Shown piece after piece: positions 56,323 to 64,000 of a stretch of 64,000 bases of DNA. A program made the translations under genes and the position numbers. Numbering within the stretch: position 1 is the first letter of the stretch; every line of letters begins with the position of its first letter. Source of the stretch: Vibrio ulleungensis (GTDB lineage: Bacteria; Pseudomonadota; Gammaproteobacteria; Enterobacterales; Vibrionaceae); contig NZ_JAFEUM010000007.1 of NCBI RefSeq assembly GCF_016900875.1, forward strand, positions 1 to 64,000, written 5' to 3'. The notes below the pieces were generated by a model that was given only the letters and a program-made list of their open reading frames with translations, was not told the origin of the DNA and searched no databases.

Positions 56323-57747
56323 TTACTTTTTCTTAACCGCTTTCTTGTTTGGAAGGTCGGTAATTGAGCCCTCAAACACTTCTGCCGCTAGACCTACAGA
56401 TTCGTGTAGGGTTGGGTGAGCGTGAATGGTCAGTGCGATATCTTCTGCATCACAGCCCATTTCAATCGCTAAGCCAATTTCACCCAGCAGTTCACCACCG
56501 TTGGTACCTACTACAGCACCACCAATGACACGGTGAGTGTCTTTATCAAAGATAAGCTTGGTCACACCGTCTGAACAGTCAGAGGCGATAGCACGGCCTG
56601 AAGCAGCCCATGGGAATGACGCTGTCTCGTAATTAATGCCTTCAGCTTTGGCTTCTTTCTCAGTTTTACCTACCCACGCCACTTCTGGCTCGGTGTACGC
56701 AATGGATGGGATTACTTTAGGATCGAAGTAGTGTTTCTTACCTGCAATAACCTCAGCGGCTACGTGACCTTCATGCACACCTTTGTGTGCAAGCATTGGC
56801 TGACCAACGATGTCACCAATAGCAAAGATGTGGTCAACGTTGGTGCGAAGCTGCTTATCAACGTTGATGAAACCACGCTCATCCACTTCAAGGCCTGCTT
56901 GTTCCGCGTCAAGCATCTTACCATTTGGAACACGGCCGATAGCAACAAGCACTGCGTCGTAACGCACTGGCTCTGCTGGGGCTTTCTTACCTTCCATTGA
57001 TACGTAGATACCGTCTTCACGCGCTTCTACAGCGGTTACTTTGGTTTCTAGCATCAAGTGGAACTTGTTCTTAATGCGCTTGGTGTAGACTTTAACAATG
57101 TCTTTGTCAGCTGCTGGGATCACTTGGTCGAACATCTCAACCACTTCCACTTTTGAACCTAGAGAGTGGTACACAGTACCCATTTCTAGACCGATGATAC
57201 CACCGCCCATGATGAGCAGTTTTTCTGGTACTTCGTTAAGCTCAAGAGCGTCTGTAGAGTCCCAAATACGTGGATCTTCATGTGGAATAAATGGCAGTTT
57301 GATTGGGCGTGAACCCGCTGCGATGATCGCGTTATCGAAGGTCACTGTTGCGGGATCGATGCCTTCAACAGCGATAGTGTTAGGGCCAGTAAACTTACCG
57401 TAACCGTTAACCACAGTCACGTTACGCATTTTCGCCATGCCAGAAAGACCACCGGTTAGCTGATCAACCACTTTGTCTTTCCAGATACGGATCTTGCTGA
57501 TGTCGGTTTGAGGCTCACCAAATACGACACCGTGGTCGGCCATTGCTTTGGCTTCTTCGATCACTTTAGATACGTGAAGAAGGGCTTTCGATGGAATACA
57601 ACCAACGTTTAGACAAACACCACCTAGGGTGCTGTAACGTTCGATAAGTACAGTTTCTAAACCAAGGTCTGCACAACGGAATGCCGCTGAATATCCTGCA
57701 GGACCAGAACCAAGTACAACAACCTGGGCTTTAATTTCTTTGCTCAT
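56323..57747 (-). CDS. lpdA: Dihydrolipoyl dehydrogenase (E3)
   Basis: A 474-residue FAD disulfide oxidoreductase shared by the pyruvate and 2-oxoglutarate dehydrogenases and the glycine cleavage system. The FAD motif is GSGPAGYSAAFRCADLG, the redox disulfide lies in GGVCLNVGCIPSKALL, NAD binding in MGGGIIGLEMG, and the catalytic His-Glu pair in HAHPTLHESVGLA. It is separated from aceF by 232 bp containing a stem-loop, so an additional promoter for lpdA is likely. Confidence 0.96.
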   Translation of the reverse strand: MSKEIKAQVVVLGSGPAGYSAAFRCADLGLETVLIERYSTLGGVCLNVGCIPSKALLHVSKVIEEAKAMADHGVVFGEPQTDISKIRIWKDKVVDQLTGGLSGMAKMRNVTVVNGYGKFTGPNTIAVEGIDPATVTFDNAIIAAGSRPIKLPFIPHEDPRIWDSTDALELNEVPEKLLIMGGGIIGLEMGTVYHSLGSKVEVVEMFDQVIPAADKDIVKVYTKRIKNKFHLMLETKVTAVEAREDGIYVSMEGKKAPAEPVRYDAVLVAIGRVPNGKMLDAEQAGLEVDERGFINVDKQLRTNVDHIFAIGDIVGQPMLAHKGVHEGHVAAEVIAGKKHYFDPKVIPSIAYTEPEVAWVGKTEKEAKAEGINYETASFPWAASGRAIASDCSDGVTKLIFDKDTHRVIGGAVVGTNGGELLGEIGLAIEMGCDAEDIALTIHAHPTLHESVGLAAEVFEGSITDLPNKKAVKKK

Positions 57748-57938
57748 TTTGACCTCTTGTAGTCATTATCCCTAACAGCTCGATGGGTATCTTATTTTTC
57801 TTGGGGCGCCAACAGTTTACAAACTTGTTAACAGATTAAAAAATAAATCCCTTTGGGCTGTGAGCTAGACAACACTTCGGTTTACTCTAGCGCCGGTTTT
57901 CAATTGCGCTGCACCAAAATGTGTCTGTCATAATGTAA

Positions 57939-57968
57939 ATTGCCATCATGCGTTAGCAAGATGGCAAT
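57939..57968 (-). other. Stem-loop between aceF and lpdA
   Basis: A 9-bp stem ATTGCCATC/GATGGCAAT (57939-57947 with 57960-57968) lies 11 bp after the aceF stop with a 12-base loop and no strong T-run. It may be a partial terminator or mRNA 3' end. The rest of the 232-bp gap shows nothing else I can name. Confidence 0.45.
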
Positions 57969-57979
57969 AGTATGTAGTG

Positions 57980-59860
57980 TTATAGAACCAAGCGACGGAT
58001 GTCAGATAGGCAGCCGTTTAGGTACGTAATAAAGCGTGCACCTTCAGCGCCATCGATCACTCGGTGATCGTAGGACAATGACAGTGGCAGTTGCAGACGC
58101 GGTTCAAACTCTTTACCGTTCCACACAGGCTTCATCTCAGACTTAGATACCCCAAGGATACCCACTTCTGGTGCGTTAACGATTGGCGTGAACGCGGTGC
58201 CGCCAATGCCGCCAAGGCTTGAAATAGTAAAGCAGCCACCTTGCATGTCGCCAGCGGTCAATTTACCTGAACGTGCTTTCTTAGAAATCACCATAAGCTC
58301 TTCTGATAGCTCGTAAATGCCTTTCTTATTCACGTCTTTAAAGACAGGAACAACAAGACCATTCGGAGTATCAACGGCGATGCCCACATTCACGTATTTC
58401 TTCAGAATGATGCTCTCACCGTCTTCTGACAACGAAGAGTTAAACGCAGGGAACGCTTCTAGCGCTTTCGCTACCGCTTTCATAATGAATACAAGTGGCG
58501 TGATCTTAACGCCAGACTCTTTCTTCGCTTCTACCGCGTTTTGCTCTTTACGGAATCTTTCTAGCTCGGTGATATCGGCGTTATCCCACTGAGTAACGTG
58601 CGGGATCATCACCCAGTTACGATGTAGGTTAGCGCCAGAAATTTTCTTGATCTTAGAAAGCTTCTGCTCTTCTACTTCACCAAACTTAGTGAAGTCGACT
58701 TTTGGCCAAGGCAGTAGACCCAGCGCTGAGCCATCGCCTTTACCTGATGCAGCTGCACCAGACTCTAGGCGTTTAAGCGCATCTTTCACGTAAGATTGAA
58801 CGTCTTCTTTAAGGATGCGACTCTTACGGCCAGTGCCTTTCACTTTAGAAAGGTTTACACCAAACTCACGAGCGATACGACGAACCACAGGAGATGCATG
58901 CGCATACTCGTGATTCTCTTTGAAATCGCCCGTTGTTGCAGCAGGTGCCGCCGACGCTGGCTCTGCAGCTTTCGGTGCTGGAGCTGCGGCAGCCGGTGCG
59001 CTTGCAACTGGGGCAGCAGCTGGAGCGGCAGACTGAGTCTCGAATACCATGATGAGAGAGCCAGTAGAGACTGTGTCGCCTTCAGCCACTTTAATCTCTT
59101 TGATGGTACCAGCAAATGGCGCTGGTACTTCCATTGAGGCTTTGTCGCCTTCAACGGTGATCAAAGATTGCTCTTCGTCCACGCTGTCGCCCACAGCAAC
59201 CATGATTTCAGTCACTTCAACTTCGTCACCACCGATATCCGGCACGTTCACTTCTTGCAATGCTGAAACAGCGGCAGGAGCAGCCGCTGGTGCTGCCGCT
59301 TCAGGATCTGCTGCAACAGGTGCACCGGCAGAAGCCGTTTCAAATACCATGATCAATGAGCCAGTGGTCACTTTGTCGCCTTCAGCGACTTTGATCTCTT
59401 TAAGCGTGCCAGCAAATGGTGCTGGTACTTCCATTGAGGCTTTATCACCTTCAACAGTCAATAGCGATTGCTCTTCGTCAATGCTATCGCCAACAGCAAC
59501 CATGATTTCAGTGACTTCCACTTCATCGTCGCCGATGTCAGGTACATTCACTTCAACCAATTCGCTAGCAGCAGGCGCTGCGGCAGCGACTGGTGCAGCC
59601 GCAGGTGCTTCAGCAGCTGGAGCCGCTGAGTCTGCTTCAAATATCATGATCAGTGAGCCAGTGGTCACGTTGTCGCCTTCTGCGACTTTGATCTCTTTTA
59701 CAACACCTGCTTGAGAAGCAGGTACTTCCATTGAGGCTTTATCACCTTCAACAGTAATCAGGGACTGTTCTTCTTCAACCTTGTCGCCAACGCTTACAAG
59801 AATCTCAGTAACTTCAACCTCATCAGCACCGATGTCAGGTACATTAATTTCGATTGCCAT
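57980..59860 (-). CDS. aceF: Dihydrolipoamide acetyltransferase, pyruvate dehydrogenase E2
   Basis: A 626-residue E2 core. Three tandem lipoyl domains carry lipoyl-lysines K41, K140 and K240, each in [13 protein letters not shown]. They are joined by Ala/Pro-rich linkers and followed by a peripheral subunit-binding domain (about 325-360, [16 protein letters not shown]) and the catalytic acetyltransferase domain with the [13 protein letters not shown] motif. Three lipoyl domains is the E. coli-type arrangement. It is transcribed after aceE with a 30-bp gap. Confidence 0.96.
   Translation of the reverse strand: MAIEINVPDIGADEVEVTEILVSVGDKVEEEQSLITVEGDKASMEVPASQAGVVKEIKVAEGDNVTTGSLIMIFEADSAAPAAEAPAAAPVAAAAPAASELVEVNVPDIGDDEVEVTEIMVAVGDSIDEEQSLLTVEGDKASMEVPAPFAGTLKEIKVAEGDKVTTGSLIMVFETASAGAPVAADPEAAAPAAAPAAVSALQEVNVPDIGGDEVEVTEIMVAVGDSVDEEQSLITVEGDKASMEVPAPFAGTIKEIKVAEGDTVSTGSLIMVFETQSAAPAAAPVASAPAAAAPAPKAAEPASAAPAATTGDFKENHEYAHASPVVRRIAREFGVNLSKVKGTGRKSRILKEDVQSYVKDALKRLESGAAASGKGDGSALGLLPWPKVDFTKFGEVEEQKLSKIKKISGANLHRNWVMIPHVTQWDNADITELERFRKEQNAVEAKKESGVKITPLVFIMKAVAKALEAFPAFNSSLSEDGESIILKKYVNVGIAVDTPNGLVVPVFKDVNKKGIYELSEELMVISKKARSGKLTAGDMQGGCFTISSLGGIGGTAFTPIVNAPEVGILGVSKSEMKPVWNGKEFEPRLQLPLSLSYDHRVIDGAEGARFITYLNGCLSDIRRLVL
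59030..59854 (-). repeat. Three tandem lipoyl-domain repeats inside aceF
   Basis: Modules of roughly 100 codons (about residues 3-78, 102-177 and 202-277 plus linkers) repeat with nearly identical protein sequence, especially the second and third. DNA similarity between modules 2 and 3 is visible by eye, so unequal recombination could change module number. Confidence 0.8.
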
Positions 59861-59890
59861 TGCTTATTTACCTTCTATTAATGCGCTGTA

Positions 59891-62554
59891 TTAAGCGTAC
59901 TGTGGGTTAGTTTTTTCAGTGTCGATATCAAACTTAGCGATGGCTTCTGCAACCACAGACTTTTCAATATCACCACGTTTTGCCAATTCGGTTAGTGCGG
60001 CAACAACAATGTAGCCTGCGTTAACTTCAAAGTGGCGACGTAGGTTTGCACGGCTGTCAGAGCGACCAAAGCCATCAGTACCCAGTACTTTGTAAGACTC
60101 GCTTGGCATGTAAGCACGTACTTGCTCAGCGTAGTTCTTCATGTAGTCAGTGACTGCAATTGCAGGCTCTTTACCTAGTACTGTTGTGATGTAAGGTACT
60201 TTCTCTTCAGCTTCAGGGTGAAGCATGTTGTCACGCTCTACCGCTTGGCCATCGCGAGTCAGTTCGTTGAACGACGTTACTGAGAACACGTCAGAAGCAA
60301 CACCGTACTCTTCACTTAGAATCACAGCTGCTTTGCGAGCTTCGTTCATAATGGTGCCTGAGCTCATTAGTTGAACTTTGCCTTTGCTACCCGCGTGTGT
60401 TTCTAGCTTGTAGATACCTTTACGGATGCCTTCTTCAGCGCCTTCTGGCATTGCTGGCATTGCGTAGTTCTCGTTCATCACCGTTAGGTAGTAGTAAACG
60501 TTCTCTTGATCAGGACCGTACATGCGACGGATACCGTCTTGCATGATAACCGCTAGCTCATAAGCAAACGTTGGGTCGTACGAGATACAGTTAGGGATCG
60601 TATTCGCTTGAATGTGCGAGTGACCATCTTCGTGTTGTAGACCTTCACCGTTTAGCGTTGTACGACCTGCAGTAGCACCCAATAGGAAGCCACGTGCTTG
60701 TTGGTCACCTGCTAGCCATGCCATGTCGCCAATGCGTTGGAAGCCAAACATTGAGTAGTAGATGTAGAATGGGATCATTGGAAGATTGTTGGTGCTGTAT
60801 GACGTTGCCGCCGCAACCCAAGATGCCATTGAACCTAGTTCGTTGATACCTTCTTGAAGAACCTGACCTGACGTCGCTTCTTTGTAGTAAGACACAATGC
60901 CCTTATCTTCTGGCGTGTAGTCTTGGCCGTGTGGGTTGTAAATACCCACCTGACGGAACAGACCTTCCATACCAAAGGTACGTGCTTCATCACAGATGAT
61001 AGGAACGATGTTCTTACCAATGTTCTTATCTTTAAGCAGGATGTTTAGCGTACGAACATAAGCCATTGTGGTTGAGATATCACGCTTTTGCTCGCCAAGT
61101 AGTGGTGCAAATGCCTCTAGCTCTGGCACTTTAAACTCTTGAGTAAACTTAGGGCTACGTGCTGGTGTGTAACCGTGTAGCGACTTACGACGAGCGTGCA
61201 GGTAGTCGTACTCTGGTGTGCCTTCTTCTAGTTTCAAGTAAGGCAGCTCTGCAATTTTGTCATCAGAAAGAAGGTCTTCTAGGCCTAGACGATCACGTAG
61301 GTGTTGAACGTGAGTCATGTCCATTTTCTTCACACCGTGTGCGATGTTCTTGCCCTCAGCCGCATCGCCCATGCCGTAACCTTTTACAGTCTTAGCAAGG
61401 ATAACCGTTGGTTTGCCATTGGTTTCTTTCGCGTTGTTGAATGCTGCGAACAGTTTCGATGAATCGTGACCACCACGCTTAAGTGCGAAGATTTCGTCAT
61501 CAGTCATATCGGCAACCAATGCCGCTGTTTCTGGGTATTTACCAAAGAAGTGCTCACGCACGTAAGCGCCATCTTTAGATTTGAAAGTTTGGTAGTCACC
61601 GTCGATGGTTTCGTTCATTAGTTGAAGAAGTTTACCCGTGGTGTCTTTCGCCAGTAGCGCATCCCAGTTGCTGCCCCAGATAACCTTAACCACATTCCAG
61701 CCAGCGCCTTTAAATAGGCCTTCAAGCTCTTGAATGATGCTACCGTTACCCATAACAGGACCATCTAGGCGCTGTAGGTTACAGTTGATTAGGAAACATA
61801 GGTTGTCGAGTTTCTCACGTGAAGCAAAAGAGATAGCACCGCGTGATTCTGGCTCATCCATCTCACCGTCGCCTAGGAACGCGTACACACGTTGTGCGCC
61901 GGTCTCTTTCAGGCCACGGCCTTCAAGGTACTTAAGGAAACGAGCTTGATAAATAGCAGAGATAGGGCCAAGACCCATAGAAACCGTTGGGAATTGCCAG
62001 AATTCAGGCATCAGTTTAGGGTGTGGGTAAGAAGGAATACCTTTACCATCCACTTCTTGACGGAAGTTATCCAGTTGCTCTTCAGTCAATCGACCTTCAA
62101 CAAATGCACGAGAGTAAATGCCAGGAGAAATATGGCCTTGGTAATAAACAAGATCGCCACCGTCCGTCTCATTTGGAGCACGGAAGAAGTGGTTGAAACA
62201 GACTTCGTAGAAGGCAGCCGCCGACTGGTAAGACGCCATGTGACCGCCAAGGTCTAGGTCTTTTTTCGACGCACGAAGCACAATCATGATTGCGTTCCAG
62301 CGGATGATCGAACGAATACGACGTTCAAGAGTCACGTCACCTGGGTAAGCGGGCTCTTGCGTTGCTGGAATAGTGTTGATGTAGTTAGTGTTGATACCTG
62401 TAGGCATATCAACGCCATCTAGACGCGCTTTATCAAGTACCGTTTCTAGAATGTACTGTGCGCGTTCAACCCCTTCTTCACGAACTACGGATTCAAGGGC
62501 AGCAAGCCACTCCTGAGTTTCTACCGTATCAACGTCATGCTTCATATCAGACAT
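59891..62554 (-). CDS. aceE: Pyruvate dehydrogenase E1 component, homodimeric type
   Basis: An 887-residue thiamine diphosphate enzyme that decarboxylates pyruvate and acetylates the lipoyl domains of AceF. The ThDP/Mg motif is GDGEMDEPESRG...NCNLQRLDG. Transketolase-like landmarks are LEHEDGHSH-like LQHEDGHSHIQAN and the HGVKKMDMTHV segment. It is the length of the E. coli protein. First enzyme gene after pdhR, 38 bp downstream of it. Confidence 0.97.
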   Translation of the reverse strand: MSDMKHDVDTVETQEWLAALESVVREEGVERAQYILETVLDKARLDGVDMPTGINTNYINTIPATQEPAYPGDVTLERRIRSIIRWNAIMIVLRASKKDLDLGGHMASYQSAAAFYEVCFNHFFRAPNETDGGDLVYYQGHISPGIYSRAFVEGRLTEEQLDNFRQEVDGKGIPSYPHPKLMPEFWQFPTVSMGLGPISAIYQARFLKYLEGRGLKETGAQRVYAFLGDGEMDEPESRGAISFASREKLDNLCFLINCNLQRLDGPVMGNGSIIQELEGLFKGAGWNVVKVIWGSNWDALLAKDTTGKLLQLMNETIDGDYQTFKSKDGAYVREHFFGKYPETAALVADMTDDEIFALKRGGHDSSKLFAAFNNAKETNGKPTVILAKTVKGYGMGDAAEGKNIAHGVKKMDMTHVQHLRDRLGLEDLLSDDKIAELPYLKLEEGTPEYDYLHARRKSLHGYTPARSPKFTQEFKVPELEAFAPLLGEQKRDISTTMAYVRTLNILLKDKNIGKNIVPIICDEARTFGMEGLFRQVGIYNPHGQDYTPEDKGIVSYYKEATSGQVLQEGINELGSMASWVAAATSYSTNNLPMIPFYIYYSMFGFQRIGDMAWLAGDQQARGFLLGATAGRTTLNGEGLQHEDGHSHIQANTIPNCISYDPTFAYELAVIMQDGIRRMYGPDQENVYYYLTVMNENYAMPAMPEGAEEGIRKGIYKLETHAGSKGKVQLMSSGTIMNEARKAAVILSEEYGVASDVFSVTSFNELTRDGQAVERDNMLHPEAEEKVPYITTVLGKEPAIAVTDYMKNYAEQVRAYMPSESYKVLGTDGFGRSDSRANLRRHFEVNAGYIVVAALTELAKRGDIEKSVVAEAIAKFDIDTEKTNPQYA

Positions 62555-62592
62555 GTACTAGTTTCCTTTTGTTTATTATTTTTGGGTAAGTC

Positions 62593-63354
62593 CTACGACT
62601 CACCACCCTGTTGAACTCGACGTAAAGATCGCTCTCTGCGGCTCTCTTCTTTGGTTAAGTCCAACAACGTTTCTTCAATGTAGGCCAGATGTGAGTGTGA
62701 CATTTCACGAGCTTTTTCTGGTTGCCCAGAAACAATCGCATTCACAATGTTGGCTCTGTGGTTGTTAACTCGCTGTATCGCTTCTTCACGGCGATGCAGC
62801 AATTCTAGATTCTGTTCAATATTTTGCTCAAGCAAGGGGGCAAGACTTCGGATAATGTGAAGCAGAACAACGTTATGTGCTGCTTCACAGATGCTTACTA
62901 ATAGGTTCATCACCGCTTTTGATTCGGCGTTGACGTCACCTTGCTGTGCTTCTATGGCTTTACAGGCTACCTCGATGCGTTCCATATCCTCTTCAGTACC
63001 GCGCAATGCTGCATAGTAGGCGGCGATCCCTTCCATCGCGTGTCGCGTTTCTAGAAGGTCTAGTTGTGTCTCAGGATGAGTGGACAACAAATTTAGCAAA
63101 GGGTCAGAAAAATTCGTACTGAGTGTTTCACTTACAAAAGTGCCGCCGCCTTGCTTACGAGTCAGTAGCCTTTTGGCTTCTAGTCGCTGAATCGCTTCTC
63201 TAATCGACGGGCGAGAGACATCGAATTGTTTCGCCAACTCGCGCTCTGGTGGTAACTGTTGGCCTGGAGACAGAGTGCCCTCAAGTATTGAGCGTTCAAG
63301 TTCCTGCTCAATAACGTCTGAAAGTTTGGGCTGTCTAATCCGTTGATAAGCCAT
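62593..63354 (-). CDS. pdhR: Pyruvate-responsive GntR-family repressor PdhR
   Basis: A 253-residue FadR-subfamily regulator. The N-terminal winged helix contains [33 protein letters not shown] (about 34-66); the C-terminal all-helical FCD domain binds pyruvate. I start it at ATG 63354 ([16 protein letters not shown]) after AAGG. The longer frame from 63417 begins inside the operator and downstream of the -10, and is rejected. It heads the pdhR-aceE-aceF unit and represses it when pyruvate is low. Confidence 0.95.
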   Translation of the reverse strand: MAYQRIRQPKLSDVIEQELERSILEGTLSPGQQLPPERELAKQFDVSRPSIREAIQRLEAKRLLTRKQGGGTFVSETLSTNFSDPLLNLLSTHPETQLDLLETRHAMEGIAAYYAALRGTEEDMERIEVACKAIEAQQGDVNAESKAVMNLLVSICEAAHNVVLLHIIRSLAPLLEQNIEQNLELLHRREEAIQRVNNHRANIVNAIVSGQPEKAREMSHSHLAYIEETLLDLTKEESRRERSLRRVQQGGES

Positions 63355-63403
63355 CGTTGCCTTGGGTCCTTTTATATGAGTATTCGTATTTCTCTGCCTG
63401 TAA

Positions 63404-63418
63404 ATTGGTATGACCAAT
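63404..63418. promoter_or_regulatory. PdhR operator O1
   Basis: ATTGGTATGACCAAT is a perfect copy of the E. coli PdhR box. Relative to the promoter at 63434-63463 it lies at about +9 to +23, the classic position for repression of pdhR-aceEF-lpd. Confidence 0.9.
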
Positions 63419-63433
63419 TTAAAGTGCGGGCAA

Positions 63434-63463
63434 AAAATACCATGTTTAAAACCAATTTGTCCA
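63434..63463 (-). promoter_or_regulatory. Predicted sigma-70 promoter of pdhR
   Basis: On the minus strand the -35 is TGGACA (63458-63463) and the -10 TATTTT (63434-63439), with an 18-bp spacer. The PdhR box follows directly downstream, which supports the placement. Confidence 0.55.
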
Positions 63464-63470
63464 CCAAAAA

Positions 63471-63484
63471 TTGATTTACATCAT
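63471..63484. promoter_or_regulatory. FNR-like site upstream of the pdhR promoter
   Basis: TTGATTTACATCAT matches TTGAT-N4-ATCAA at 9 of 10 defined bases. Centred about 50 bp upstream of the predicted start, it could link pyruvate dehydrogenase expression to oxygen. Confidence 0.45.
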
Positions 63485-63539
63485 TAAAAGGGGTCTGGCT
63501 TAACAAAATTTAAACCTTATACAAATTAAACGGAAAACT

Positions 63540-63554
63540 ATTGGTCATACCATT
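63540..63554. promoter_or_regulatory. Second PdhR-like box (O2), nearer nadC
   Basis: ATTGGTCATACCATT is the reverse-complement form of the PdhR box with one mismatch (14 of 15). It lies 136 bp from O1 and about 280 bp upstream of the nadC ATG. The rest of the 478-bp pdhR-nadC gap (63355-63832) shows no ORF that I can support. Confidence 0.65.
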
Positions 63555-63832
63555 CACCAGAGGCATATACATTCCCTCAATGACACAGATCAATAAAATC
63601 ATGAGGTTAGCGACTTGGACTTAAAATAAGACAACAACAGTTATGGCAAGTTCCACCCAAAAAGTGGTCATGCCTAAGTGATTGAATTGAGCAAATACTC
63701 AAGCTCGCAAATTTCTCGATATGTCGACGTCATATTGTGCTTTCACGGTCAACAAAAGGGTTTGCTCCCGTTTCTACACAGGAGTACAATTTGACCCAAC
63801 TCAATTAATGACCCTGTTTGGCCAGAACGACA

Positions 63833-64000
63833 ATGATCAAAACTCACGATAGCGATGCACGATTAGACTACCTAAAACAAGCCCTACCCGCTGAGGTAAC
63901 AAGAGCGGTCACCGACACATTGCGAGAAGATCTTGGTGGGGTTTTAGACGCGAATGTTGATATAACAGCGAACTTAATCGATGAAGCTACGCAAGGAGTT
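63833..64000 (+). CDS. nadC: Nicotinate-nucleotide pyrophosphorylase (quinolinate phosphoribosyltransferase), N-terminal part
   Basis: A frame open from ATG 63833 to the window end encodes 56 residues beginning MIKTHDSDARLDYLKQAL. RLDYLKxxLP, the following VxDTLREDLGG and VDITANLI match the N-terminus of gamma-proteobacterial NadC. This enzyme makes nicotinate mononucleotide from quinolinate and PRPP in NAD synthesis. It diverges from pdhR. The catalytic domain lies outside the window. Confidence 0.88.
   Translation, partial: MIKTHDSDARLDYLKQALPAEVTRAVTDTLREDLGGVLDANVDITANLIDEATQGV

Noticed and set aside
59049..59714. Plus-strand ORF of 221 codons within aceF
   Set aside because: It is antisense to the lipoyl-domain region; its Ser/Thr/Ala-rich sequence repeats with the same period as the lipoyl modules and has no ribosome-binding site. 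It is a shadow of a repetitive, biased gene.
63355..63417. N-terminal extension of pdhR
   Set aside because: The frame starts inside the PdhR operator; homology begins at [11 protein letters not shown].

Overview
The window is chromosomal DNA of a member of the Vibrionaceae (Vibrio or a close relative). This rests on gene content and order: a ChiS / chitin-oligosaccharide-binding-protein / chitobiose-phosphorylase cluster, a LuxR/HapR-type quorum-sensing regulator beside hpt and the pyruvate dehydrogenase genes, and a block that, as I recall it, runs collinear with V. cholerae VC0583-VC0629. Coding density is high. I saw no tRNA, rRNA, CRISPR array, prophage or plasmid module. The only mobile DNA I can support is the end of an IS3-family element at the extreme left edge.

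Layout. 1-123: IS end with the start of a transposase orfA (minus). 152-4426: two-gene RND efflux pump (minus). 4530-8851: erpA (minus), then hemL, an AI-2E/PerM-family membrane protein and rsmC (plus). 9029-27608: the chitin-utilisation region (plus). It holds ChiS, a periplasmic chitin-oligosaccharide-binding protein, a five-component ABC importer, a GH9 exo-glucosaminidase, a glucosamine kinase, a GH20 hexosaminidase, chitobiose phosphorylase and a sugar-1-phosphate mutase. 27676-31455: Fur-controlled ferric ABC transporter fbpABC (minus). 31733-33319: glnK-amtB behind a sigma-54/NtrC promoter (minus). 33508-44188: yacL, acnB, a patatin/beta-barrel protein, mrcB and hrpB (minus). 44284-50251: sfsA, dksA, gluQ, pcnB, folK, panB, panC (plus). 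50321-55300: an ABC-2 exporter pair and a SulP transporter (minus) that diverges from a beta-carbonic anhydrase (plus), then hpt (minus). 55599-56240: the LuxR/HapR homologue (plus). 56323-63354: lpdA, aceF, aceE, pdhR (minus; transcribed pdhR-aceE-aceF-lpdA). 63833-end: start of nadC (plus).

How it works together. The chitin region is a nearly complete pathway. Oligosaccharides are captured by the binding protein, which in V. cholerae also controls ChiS, and are imported by the Dpp/Opp-like ABC system. Inside the cell they are cut hydrolytically by GH20 (GlcNAc) or GH9 (GlcN), or phosphorolytically by ChbP, which yields GlcNAc-1-P for the mutase. GlcN is phosphorylated by GspK. Upstream of the binding-protein gene I find two CRP-like palindromes and a perfect 15-bp direct repeat spaced by 30 bp, which are the best candidates for its control sites. 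Several operons carry readable control sites: Fur at fbpA, sigma-54 plus an NtrC-like dyad at glnK, two PdhR boxes plus an FNR-like site at pdhR, and a possible LuxR half-site and Qrr-pairing seed at the luxR homologue.

Most of the window is conserved core genome, and I do not see a clear undescribed multi-gene system. The most useful leads are the chitin promoter architecture, the divergent LuxR/HapR protein, the second PdhR box, and the hairpins placed at gene junctions in the chitin operon.
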